Part shown: positions 17,222-24,721 of the stretch, in pieces | Position numbering within the stretch: the first letter of the stretch is position 1 | Layout: each line of letters starts with the position of its first letter | NCBI RefSeq assembly: GCF_003236315.1 | Contig: NZ_POTY01000041.1 | Coordinates: 1 to 34,487, forward strand | Length of the DNA stretch: 34,487 nt | Reading direction: 5' to 3' | Origin: Micromonospora craterilacus | GTDB taxonomy: Bacteria; Actinomycetota; Actinomycetes; Mycobacteriales; Micromonosporaceae | The notes under the pieces: model-generated | What the model saw: only the letters and a program-made list of their open reading frames with translations | Databases searched by the model: none | What the model was told of the DNA's origin: nothing | Program-made: the position numbers and the translations under genes

Positions 17222-17830
17222 GTGACGCGCACCCCGACAGGGTCTGCCACGAGAGCGCGCATCCTCACCGCCGCGAACGAGCTGTTCTACGCCCAGGGCA
17301 TCCGCGCCACGAACGCCGACCGCATCATCGAGCAGGTCGGCATCACGAAGGTCACCTTCTACCGCCACTTCCGCACCAAGAGCGAGCTCGTGGTCGCGTA
17401 GCTGGAGGAGCAGGCGGCCGCAGAGCGGGGATGGATAGAGAGCGTGCGCCGCAAGGGCGACCCCGTGGGGTCACTGCGCACCCTCGCCACCGGCATCGGT
17501 GCCGCGAGCTGCCGTCCGGGATTCCGAGGCTGCGCATTCATCAACGCCGCGGCGGAGTTCACCGATCCCGACGACCCGGTCCGAGAAGCCATCGACGCGC
17601 ACCGCCGATGGATGCTTGATCAATTCGCCGACATCGCCACAGAGGCAGGGGTGGACGACGTCGGTTCCACCGCGAGGCAGCTGATGATCCTGCGAGACGG
17701 AGCGATGGTGAACGGCTACCTCGGTGAGTCGTCGTCCGTGGCCGACTCCCTCAGCGCGGCGTTCTGCTCGATCATCACGACGGCGGTGCCCGCGGTCAGT
17801 GAGACGACCAGAGACACCGGACCCCTGTGA
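17222..17830 (+). pseudogene. TetR/AcrR family regulator interrupted by an amber codon
   Basis: A TetR gene of about 203 codons in one frame, broken at codon 60 by TAG (17399-17401). Before it the helix-turn-helix is clear: TRARILTAANELFYAQGIRA, TNADRIIEQVGITKVTFYRH and FRTKSELVVA. After the stop the same frame continues without further damage (LEEQAAAERGWIESVRRKGD, CRPGFRGCAFINAAAEFTDP, ending RDTGPL). Homologous proteins normally have a Tyr at the stop position (VVAYLEEQ), so a single TAC to TAG change explains it. The GTG at 17222 is the likely start. It is divergent from the SemiSWEET-like gene, which it probably used to repress. Readthrough or a sequencing error cannot be excluded. Confidence 0.85.
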
Positions 17831-18199
17831 CCTGTTGCGCGGTTGCGCAAAGGGTCCCGGACCTCTCTCCGCGCCCTCGGCGTCGATGTCCTTGTCCGCC
17901 TGCTCACCTGCCCCGAGGCCACTGAACTCGGCCTGTCCGGGGAGGCGTCGCCGCCCACCACGCGCGCGCCGGCATCGGACACGGGCATATGGGGAGTCTC
18001 GCATTGCCCGCCCACACTCTGCCCTGGGCAGTCCGTCCACGGGCGCGTCAGATGTGTGGGTAAGCGCGTCGTAATCTTGGTGTCCGCGTGATCACGCGGC
18101 GTCTATGGCGGGGACCGGCACGATCACGAGGTCATCGCCAGGACCATCAAAGGTGATCGGCGTTCGCCGCTGTCTAACGGTGCCAATATCCCATTGCCC
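17831..18199. other. Gap with a perfect 16-bp palindrome
   Basis: No protein-like frame was found in these 369 bp between the broken TetR gene and the end of the NACHT gene. A perfect palindrome CCGCGTGATCACGCGG lies at 18084-18099, possibly a protein-binding site or part of a terminator. A short TTGCGCGGTTGCGCAA repeat lies near 17834. Confidence 0.5.
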
Positions 18200-21100
18200 T
18201 TACCCGGGCCCGCCTGCGGTCGGGGCGTTGTCTCCCGAGCGGGCGAACAGGGCGTCGGTGAGGTCTGGGGCCGTGCGTTCGAGTTCCGGTTGGCGTCCGG
18301 CCTCGATCAGGGCTGCGGCCAAGCGAGGAAGGTCCGCATGCTCGGCTCCCTTGCCACCGACGATCGCACGCAACGCCGGGACGAGCACACGGCGGTCGAT
18401 GCTACGTGCGTCCTTTCGGATCAGGTCCGCGGCGAGCCCAGCTCCGTACCAGTCTTCCGCGGCCCTCGAAGCAACCAGGCAATGAATCGCGCAGACAGCC
18501 GCGCGCAGAGTCATGCACCCTTCGTCAATCAGTTCATGGACTATTCCGCACACCTTGTCCGGCGGCAGACGGTGCGCCTCGGCGCGCATGGTGCCCAGCA
18601 CTATCTCCGTGGCGTCCCCGATGGCCGGCGTAGTCCTTTCGTCGAACGGGGCCAGGTCCGCCACGGCGGAGGCAGCGTCAGTGCAGGCGGCGACCAGTTC
18701 TTCCGAGGGCGCGTTCAGTGAGACCGCCAGCCACATCCGGATGAGGGTGTGCGCGACCGAGAGGTGGCCGCCGTACTCGCGCTCCGCGAACTGGGTCAAC
18801 GCCGCAGGTATCCGGCGGATCAGCGGCTCCAGGGCATGAAGCAGCGTGTCGTCGCTTAAGTGGTTGCTCAGGTGCATGGACCTGAGCGCGGGCGGTATCT
18901 CGAAGGCGGCCTTGAAAATTCCGTCTCGGCTCTCGCCGGGTTCTAATGCGTTGATCCAGTAGACGTTCATCGGATCCGGGAGGTCGGCCGTCCAGTCGCG
19001 CGCATGCTCGACCACGATGTCGCGGCGGCCATCGTGCCAGGTGCGGGTGACCTTGAGAACCTCCATGGTGTCCATCCACATGCCGCCGGGAACGGCAGCC
19101 TGCCACTGCAAGGCCGAGTTGCGCAGCCAGGCCGCCGGGTCGTTGGTCCGGTTGAACAGTTCAGACGCACGCAGTTCACCGCCGCAGGCCAGGGTCAGCA
19201 GAAAGAGGTTGAACGAGTAGGTGGCCATCCAGTGGTCAATGCGCTTGTCGACTGGGCGGTAGCGGCTCTCGGCATACTGCGGGCGGGTCATTGCCTGAGA
19301 GGTACGGCCAGTCAGCCAAGTGCGGATACGGTCGCGGTCGGGGCCGTCGAGCAGGCCGGCGATGAATGGCAGGACCGTGGCGCGGGCGGTCAGCGGCGTG
19401 AAGCCGAGCAGGGACCGCAGCAGGTCGTCGTCGTTCGACGGGCCGAAGCGCAGAGCCAGCGTGCTCGCCGATTCGCGGGCCTCGGTGTCGCGGACGGCCT
19501 GCACGACGAGGCGGGACACGAGGTATTCGCCGAACGTTGCGTGCAGGAACTCGCACGTCTGCCGGGTTTGGTCCTCCTGAACCGCTTGGGCGCGCTGTAT
19601 GAAGAAAAAGCGCCCGACCATCTCCTGACCGGCCGTGAGCGGGCTGCGAAAGGCCTCGGTGCGGCCCGCGCGCGACGGGGCGATGCCGAGGCTGGCGAGG
19701 TCGTCGTCCAGCTCGCGCTCGGTGGCCCACAGTCGCAGGCGATGGAACATCGCGAAGGCGACCACCGACAGGCGCAGAAGCTCCTGCTCGACCAGCCCCG
19801 GCACGGCCGAATCGGGCTGTCCCGCGTGTACCCGGCGCACCTCACGCTCGGCGAAGGAGGCCAGCAACCGCTCGTAGAGCTGGCCGTCGTCGAGAGCCGC
19901 GGCGTCGTCCTGCAGAGCGTTGCCAGTGGCGTCGTAGAGGGCGAGCATGAGCAGCAGCAATGGCTGTTCGGCGAGGTCGCGGAAGCGGAGAACCACATCC
20001 GGCGTCAAAGGTTTGACGAGCCGACTGGTCTGGTTCCAGACGGTTAGCCAGCGCTTGATCTGGGCGTCGTCGAACGGCTCGAGGCGTACTGCGAGCGCGC
20101 CGACGGGCAGGCGGGCGCGGTCTGCGACGGCGATCCGGGTGGTGACCATGACCGCGACCGGGCGGCCCAACGCTGCCTCCCGCTGCTGGAACTTGACGAC
20201 CCGGTGCAGGTAGTCGGACTGATGCAGGCCGGTGGCCTGCAGGAGCTCGTCGAAGCCGTCGAGCAGGATGACCGGCAGGGCGCCGCCGGCGTCGCGAGAA
20301 AGCTCTGCCCAGGACACTGTTTCACCGATCGCCAGGCGCAAGGCCCGTTCGATCTGGTCTTGGATCTCGGCCTCAGCGGGCACCTCGCGTAACGGGACCC
20401 GGCAGACGAAGAAGTCGCCGGCGGGCAGGCGGGCGGCGAGGACGCGGGTCAGCGAGGACTTCCCGGCGCCCGGCTGGCCGAGCAGCAGCATCGGAGCCTC
20501 GGTGGCCTGAGTCGTGGTCAGGTGGGCGGCGAGGAATCCGGCGAAGTCGTCACGCAGGTTGGCGGCGCCGGCCCACCACTGGTCGTCCGCCGGACGGGCA
20601 CCCGAATCGGCCGTCCGGACCCGAAAGCGCGGATCGAGGTACGCGGCTCCGAGCCTCGGCAAGAGCAGTTCCCCCGTGTCGCCGCCGAGAATGGGACGGT
20701 CGAGCTCGGCGCGATAGGCGCGGGACAGCGCGGACCGATGGAGGCCTGGGTCGCGCCCCGAGTCGGCCCGCAGCAGCAGCGCCTCCAGACGTTCCAGGCC
20801 CCGGGCGGTGGCGCGCGCTTCGAGGCGATCGGCCCAGAGCGCGAACTCGGGGATCTCCTCGGCGAGGCGGCGGTGGATCTCGTCGTAGCGGGCGACGGCC
20901 GCAGCGGGCAGCCGCCGGTGGAGCAGATCGGCCAACATGCGGCGCGCGCGCTCGTCGGCATGGTCCCAGACGGCCAGTCCGGTGAGATGGCGGCTCATGC
21001 GCGTCGACTCAGCGGCGAACCAGCCCTCCAGCGCAGTCAGGAGGCTCGCGTACGGGAGATCGGGCGCTGGTAGCGGGACGGGCGCACGCAGGAATTGGTC

Positions 21101-21484
21101 GACCAGCGTGCCCTCGCCTTGGCCAGCGGCGAATTCGAGCTGGTCGTCCCGGGTGAAGTCGGGCCTGCGGATGCCTGCCGCAGTCAAGCATTCGTCAAGC
21201 TCCTCGAAGAACGCGGTGATCACCAGGACGGTGTGTGCGGCCTGGAGCCGCTCGCTGCGATCGTGGCGCCCCAGCCCGCGCACCGAATCACTGATCTTGG
21301 CGGTGACCAGGCCGCCGAGCCGAACAACCTCGGCCCTGGCGTCGAAGAAGCTGATTGCGATATCGCTGCCGCCTACGGTCGCTAGGGCGAGCGCGCCGCC
21401 GAGCAGGTTGTCGACGGCCTTCGCGAGCGGCCCGGAGCCGCCCAGGATCTTGAGGGCGTCGGCATAGGACAGACGATGCGGCAT
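18200..21484 (-). CDS. NACHT domain NTPase (bacterial NLR-like, probable antiphage protein)
   Basis: A 1094-residue STAND NTPase. The N-terminal helical region (about 1-250) begins LSYADALKILGGSG and includes ERLQAAHTVLVITAFFEELD, resembling the NACHT N-terminal helical domain called NNH7. A linker with YLDPRFRVR leads to the NACHT module: Walker A GQPGAGKS (about 336-343, Lys342), Walker B LPVILLDGFDEL, the TTRIAVADRARLP sensor region, and a winged-helix part with FRDLAEQPLLLLMLALYD. The last 500 residues are helical, without known repeats, and would be the sensor. Related single-gene NACHT proteins defend bacteria against phage; that role here is inferred. The ATG at 21484 suits the family start; a GTG at 21502 is possible. 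It stands alone, 1.6 kb from a tRNA-Pro fragment. Confidence 0.9.
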   Translation of the reverse strand: MPHRLSYADALKILGGSGPLAKAVDNLLGGALALATVGGSDIAISFFDARAEVVRLGGLVTAKISDSVRGLGRHDRSERLQAAHTVLVITAFFEELDECLTAAGIRRPDFTRDDQLEFAAGQGEGTLVDQFLRAPVPLPAPDLPYASLLTALEGWFAAESTRMSRHLTGLAVWDHADERARRMLADLLHRRLPAAAVARYDEIHRRLAEEIPEFALWADRLEARATARGLERLEALLLRADSGRDPGLHRSALSRAYRAELDRPILGGDTGELLLPRLGAAYLDPRFRVRTADSGARPADDQWWAGAANLRDDFAGFLAAHLTTTQATEAPMLLLGQPGAGKSSLTRVLAARLPAGDFFVCRVPLREVPAEAEIQDQIERALRLAIGETVSWAELSRDAGGALPVILLDGFDELLQATGLHQSDYLHRVVKFQQREAALGRPVAVMVTTRIAVADRARLPVGALAVRLEPFDDAQIKRWLTVWNQTSRLVKPLTPDVVLRFRDLAEQPLLLLMLALYDATGNALQDDAAALDDGQLYERLLASFAEREVRRVHAGQPDSAVPGLVEQELLRLSVVAFAMFHRLRLWATERELDDDLASLGIAPSRAGRTEAFRSPLTAGQEMVGRFFFIQRAQAVQEDQTRQTCEFLHATFGEYLVSRLVVQAVRDTEARESASTLALRFGPSNDDDLLRSLLGFTPLTARATVLPFIAGLLDGPDRDRIRTWLTGRTSQAMTRPQYAESRYRPVDKRIDHWMATYSFNLFLLTLACGGELRASELFNRTNDPAAWLRNSALQWQAAVPGGMWMDTMEVLKVTRTWHDGRRDIVVEHARDWTADLPDPMNVYWINALEPGESRDGIFKAAFEIPPALRSMHLSNHLSDDTLLHALEPLIRRIPAALTQFAEREYGGHLSVAHTLIRMWLAVSLNAPSEELVAACTDAASAVADLAPFDERTTPAIGDATEIVLGTMRAEAHRLPPDKVCGIVHELIDEGCMTLRAAVCAIHCLVASRAAEDWYGAGLAADLIRKDARSIDRRVLVPALRAIVGGKGAEHADLPRLAAALIEAGRQPELERTAPDLTDALFARSGDNAPTAGGPG

Positions 21485-21502
21485 CGCTATATGATGGCGC
21501 AC

Positions 21503-22110
21503 CTGGTGAACTTGCTCAGCGTGGGCAGATGAGTCCGGTCATATGCCATGGCAGCGGGGCCCACAAGCGGCTGATGCTCTTGCCTGGGCGTGAGTTGCAG
21601 TTCGCTGTGAACGACGATCATGGATTCGTGGTGGACGTCGCCCCTCGACGTGAACTCCCACGACAGTCGGCCGGTTCCCGCTACGCGGACCAGCGGCGAA
21701 GTCACGCGCTGCTCGTCTGGCTACGGCAGGGAAGTCGATGGTGGCGGGGGAGTGGTGCGAGGACTCCTTTACTCGGCCGGTTTTTGCTGTCCGAAACATC
21801 GGGCCGGCCTTTCTGGCTTCCTGGGGACCACGCCGGTCAAGTGCGCCGGCCGGTAGCGCTCCTTGACCGTTGGTCAAGGTCTCAAGCGCCGCTCGGGATA
21901 CCTGCCGAAACGTTCGCTTTCTGCATCACGACGGCCCGCAAGCGGGCCGTGCCACCCGGTCCCGGCCTCCTGGCGACCTCCGGCCAGCACCGGCCGGCCC
22001 CACGGAAGGCCAAGACTCGAAGCCTCAGGGTTCCGCCCCGAACCCCGACCTTCCTCAGAGATCCGCTCCTCTGCTCGCGGCTTCTGTTGCTGGCATAAGC
22101 CGCGTAGTCC
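21503..22110. other. 608-bp gap with two hairpins, no clear gene
   Basis: Open frames exist on both strands but none reads like a protein. Two inverted repeats are visible: CCTTGACC/GGTCAAGG (21861-21879, 3-nt loop) and ACGGCCCGC/GCGGGCCGT (21931-21950, 2-nt loop). They may be operators or the terminator of the membrane protein gene upstream on the minus strand. The NACHT promoter must lie near 21510-21600, but no convincing boxes were found. Confidence 0.45.
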
Positions 22111-22794
22111 TCAGTCGCGGGAAGGATCTGGTGCGTCGGTGCATCTGTCGACGGGGTTCACCGGTGAAAGGGTTCTTGGGTAGAAACGGATTAGCCATGT
22201 GGTTCCGTCCTTGGCGGACAGTTCAATCTCGTCGTTCTCCACGAATCTAGCCCGGCCGAACTGCCATTCCGGATCGGAACCAGAAATTTCCTCGATGAAG
22301 CAGGCCAGATCCTCGCTACCCTCGCGGCTGGCGAGGCCCTCCCGGCTTTGTAGCCGCAGCAAAACGCTTCCCGAGCTGAAGAGCCCAGGCGATCGGTACG
22401 AAACAAGCCTGAAATCGGGAGACGTTGCGACGACCGAATCCCAGTAGTCTGGCTCGAATCGAGCGAGGGAGCCGAGCAGACTGAGAAGCAGGGCGGTGGC
22501 AGCTACGACCGCCGCGACTGTTTCCGATGCGACACGCAAAACGCGGCGCCTCATACCGAGGTGGGCGGCTGCCGCAACTAGGCCGGCGGCGAGTGCGCTG
22601 CCCAGGAGCGGATGGGCCAGCGGCCGCAGGTAGATGTGCCCCCCTCGCTTGGGGCTACCGCATAGCAGGCCGTCTCCGTCGCACCAGGCCAATCCTCCGA
22701 GCCCGTCCGCGTTCGCGAGGAACGTCACCGCAACCGTCACTGCCGCGGCAACCAAGAGACCTACTGCGAGCCAACGGCGAAGGACCAGTGTCAC
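22111..22794 (-). CDS. Membrane protein of unknown function, 227 aa
   Basis: No family recognised. Three hydrophobic segments lie in the first half: WLAVGLLVAAAVTVAVTFLA (about 8-27), LLGSALAAGLVAAAAHLG (about 63-80) and TVAAVVAATALLLSLLGSLA (about 92-111). A soluble C-terminal domain (about 112-227) follows, with the strands SPDFRLVSYRSPGLFS, DPEWQFGRARFVENDEIEL and TTWLIRFYPRTLSP. The first extracytoplasmic loop has two cysteines (LAWCDGDGLLCGS) that could form a disulfide. The start is a GTG at 22794. It is on the same strand as the NACHT gene but 608 bp away, so not clearly one operon. The 300 bp up to the tRNA fragment show nothing clear. Confidence 0.65.
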   Translation of the reverse strand: MTLVLRRWLAVGLLVAAAVTVAVTFLANADGLGGLAWCDGDGLLCGSPKRGGHIYLRPLAHPLLGSALAAGLVAAAAHLGMRRRVLRVASETVAAVVAATALLLSLLGSLARFEPDYWDSVVATSPDFRLVSYRSPGLFSSGSVLLRLQSREGLASREGSEDLACFIEEISGSDPEWQFGRARFVENDEIELSAKDGTTWLIRFYPRTLSPVNPVDRCTDAPDPSRD

Positions 22795-23091
22795 GGCCGG
22801 CAGTATGCCAGGGGCAGCATCGCACCGGTGCCCCTTGAACGGCGGCCGAGGGCCAATGGCGGTCAGCTCCTTACCGTGGGTGCCGGCGTGTCGGCGCAGG
22901 TCGACAGGTCATTGCCGTGCGTCTTTCGGCCGTGTCCATACTTCCTAACCCTGCTGTCGCTGAGCGTGTCAGCGCCCGGGGGGCAGGTGGGGACCACACG
23001 GTGTGCGCGATGGTGGGCGGCATGCCGTCGGCTGCACGGCCTGATCTTGGATAGCGTGCGTGACGTGCGTGGACGTGTGGCGAATCGTCCC

Positions 23092-23131
23092 GGGGGTCAA
23101 GGGGTCGTCGGTTCGAATCCGGCCGTCCCGC
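23092..23131 (+). other. 3' fragment of a tRNA-Pro gene, probable attachment site (att)
   Basis: Forty nucleotides fit tRNA positions 34-73 without a gap: anticodon and loop GGGGG (23092-23096), 3' anticodon stem TCAAG, variable loop GGGTC, T stem GTCGG, T loop TTCGAAT, T stem CCGGC, then the 3' acceptor strand CGTCCCG (23124-23130) and one more base. The GGG anticodon and the C-G rich acceptor point to tRNA-Pro(GGG). The 5' half (D arm and 5' acceptor) is absent, and the preceding bases do not match. Such fragments are left where an integrative element enters the 3' end of a tRNA gene; the actinomycete element pSAM2 uses a tRNA-Pro gene. If so, the intact tRNA and the element lie to the left. 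Confidence 0.75.
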
Positions 23132-23407
23132 CAGTGGGAGGGTTTCCGCAGGTCAGAGACTTGTGGGGGTCCTCACTTTATTGTTCGGCATGAACGCTTG
23201 GTCTAGCGCACCGCTGTTGGACTCCTTGACTCGGGTCGTTTGGTTAGCCGATCTTGGCTGTCTCCGCTGTGTATCGCCTGGTGGGCGTGCCGATCCGGCG
23301 CGGTCGAATTCATCGTTGGACTCCTCAACGGCGACCGATATTCGGGCAAATGGGATGAAGCCGCGCCGTGTGGTGGTCATGTGGCCGCAACCTGCCGCAA
23401 CGACGAC

Positions 23408-23545
23408 ATGATCACCACCACGATGGGTGCCGCCCGCGCCGACCAGATCATGGCCGCGATGCCTGCTCGGACGTGGTGTCGGCTGTCGGCCGGCGCTGGC
23501 GCGCACGGTCGCCGGGAGTGCTGGTGGGCACGAGTGCCGGTCCCA
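23408..23545 (+). pseudogene. Transposase remnant (IS701-like DDE type)
   Basis: A short frame reads AARADQIMAAMPARTW followed by CRLSAGAGAHGRR and WWARVPVP. The order resembles the internal part of IS701-like transposases, where a PARxWxRxSAGxGxxGxRxYDWA segment precedes the last acidic region. Nothing recognisable flanks it on either side and no inverted repeats were found, so it is a decayed scrap. The identification rests on a short match and should be treated as probable only. Confidence 0.45.
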
Positions 23546-23641
23546 TCTGCAGAGGGCGTTGCGGGGCTTGCCAGCGGGGAAGCGATAGGCTGCCATGGGC
23601 GAGAGGGTGAGGTTCGCGCTGTGGGTACAGGCTACGAACCG

Positions 23642-24007
23642 ATGAGCTTGGTCGTGTTGGCCAGCCATCTCGCTTCTGCGGACAGCGATCGGATCCGCTG
23701 GAAGTTGGTGTGGGAGTTCCTGGAGGAGTACCGCTGGGAGCCGGCCGAGACCAGGGTCGGGCTGCTGACGGATGAGCCCGGGTCGACCGAGGATGTGCGG
23801 TGGGATGCGCTGCTGGCGGCGCTTGCGGAGTATCTACTCGCGCAGGCGGATCTTGCTCCGCCGGAATGGGTCGAGGGGCGGGTGCTAAGGCGGGCCTGGT
23901 TCCCGGCCGAATTGGCCATCCACCGCGCCGATGCCCTGGCGTGGGCGCCGGCGGCGTTCCGGAAGCACGGTGTGTACCTGTCGGTTCACGATTTGGCTGC
24001 CGCGTGA
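23642..24007 (+). CDS. Small protein of a two-gene nucleotidyltransferase module (antitoxin-like)
   Basis: A 121-residue acidic, Trp-rich protein beginning MSLVVLASHLASADSDRIRW and containing LVWEFLEEYRWEPAETRVGL, DALLAALAEYLLAQADLAPP and RAWFPAELAIHRADALAWAP. Proteins of this type usually precede a nucleotidyltransferase-fold gene (DUF6036 or AbiEii-like) in actinomycetes, and the remnant of such a gene follows here with a GTGA overlap. It could be the antitoxin partner, but no function is proven. The ATG at 23642 is chosen because conservation is expected from SLVVLA; a GTG at 23621 with GAGAGGGTGAGG upstream would add seven residues. Confidence 0.7.
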   Translation: MSLVVLASHLASADSDRIRWKLVWEFLEEYRWEPAETRVGLLTDEPGSTEDVRWDALLAALAEYLLAQADLAPPEWVEGRVLRRAWFPAELAIHRADALAWAPAAFRKHGVYLSVHDLAAA

Positions 24008-24353
24008 GCGGGTCGGACGGCGTCCTGATGGGCGTGCGGAACTGGAGCGAGCGTTCACCTGTCCGGGGGAGAGGCTCGTGCGACGCGGTGTCGTCGCTGA
24101 CATCTTCGTGGTGGGCGGTGCCGCGATGGCGTTGGCCTACGATGCCAGACAGGTGACCAGGGACGTCGATGCGACGTTCGTCCCGCACGGCGTCGTCCCC
24201 GACAAGGCCCGTGCGGTGGCCGATGGCCTGGGGCTGCCCCCGTGGTGGCTCAACGAGCAGGCCAGCGTGTACGTCTCCGGAAAGGACGACCCGGGCAGGC
24301 GGCGAGTCTTCGACCATCCTGGGCTGCGCGTCCTGGCGGCTTCGCCGGAGCAC
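24004..24353 (+). pseudogene. Nucleotidyltransferase-fold protein (DUF6036/AbiEii-like), broken
   Basis: The central part is well kept: GERLVRRGVVADIFVVGGAA, MALAYDARQVTRDVDATFVP, then ADGLGLPPWWLNEQASVYVS and VFDHPGLRVLAASPEH. VVGGAAMAL followed by RxTRDVDA is the signature of nucleotidyltransferase-fold toxins of the AbiEii/DUF6036 kind, with the two Asp residues of TRDVDA as metal ligands. The probable start, a GTG overlapping the previous stop (24004-24007), is in another frame; one missing G near 24026 would join them. At about 24354 the similarity ends abruptly and the tail of another gene begins, so the C-terminal half is lost. The gene is dead or at most encodes a fragment. Confidence 0.75.
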
Positions 24354-24355
24354 AG

Positions 24356-24481
24356 CAGGGCGGCCCCAACGGCGAGGTCTGGCTAATCCGTCCCGACGCC
24401 CATCTGGCCTGGCGCGGCCAATCAGGCGCAGACGGTCCGGGGCGCTGGCTGGACGCCGCGCTGCTACAGAGACGCGTCTGA
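24356..24481 (+). pseudogene. C-terminal scrap of an FAD-dependent monooxygenase
   Basis: The frame reads QGGPNGEVWLIRPDAHLAWR then GRWLDAALLQRRV and a stop. The LIRPDAHLAWRG pattern is the usual end of class A FAD (phenol hydroxylase-like) monooxygenases, where it follows the last FAD-binding helix. Only about 41 residues remain and they are joined directly to the broken nucleotidyltransferase gene, so a deletion or recombination fused the two ends. The 180 bp after it, up to the terminator at 24668, show no gene. Confidence 0.58.
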
Positions 24482-24667
24482 GTTCGCAGCCGAGCCGGCT
24501 GTGACCTGACAACGGCGTGCAGATCCGGCGTGATCGTGGCGATCACATCGTCCGGTCACCAGGCGATAGTGCCCATCCGAGACACGCCTCCACAGAGGCC
24601 ACTCGCTTCGCAGGTTTCCAGCTCAGCACACCCGCCGGCCCAACTACGCAATGACCTGCTCGGCGTC

Positions 24668-24719
24668 ACCTTCGGAGCTGGGCTCTCCGGCCGCGGCCGG
24701 AGAGCCCAGCTCCGAAGGT
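24668..24719. terminator. Perfect 52-bp palindrome, terminator of the MMPL gene
   Basis: Two 26-bp arms pair without a mismatch around the centre CCGCGG (24691-24696). It ends one base before the complement of the MMPL stop codon (24722-24724). As a transcript it forms a very stable stem; being symmetric it would stop transcription from both sides. No T tract is visible. Confidence 0.8.
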
Positions 24720-24721
24720 TG

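Noticed and set aside
21529..22098. Plus-strand frame of 189 codons upstream of the NACHT gene
   Set aside because: No motif, no ribosome site and composition unlike a folded protein; left as gene-free.
23448..24512. Long minus-strand open frame across the nucleotidyltransferase module
   Set aside because: Pro/Arg-rich translation without motifs, antisense to recognisable protein segments on the plus strand.
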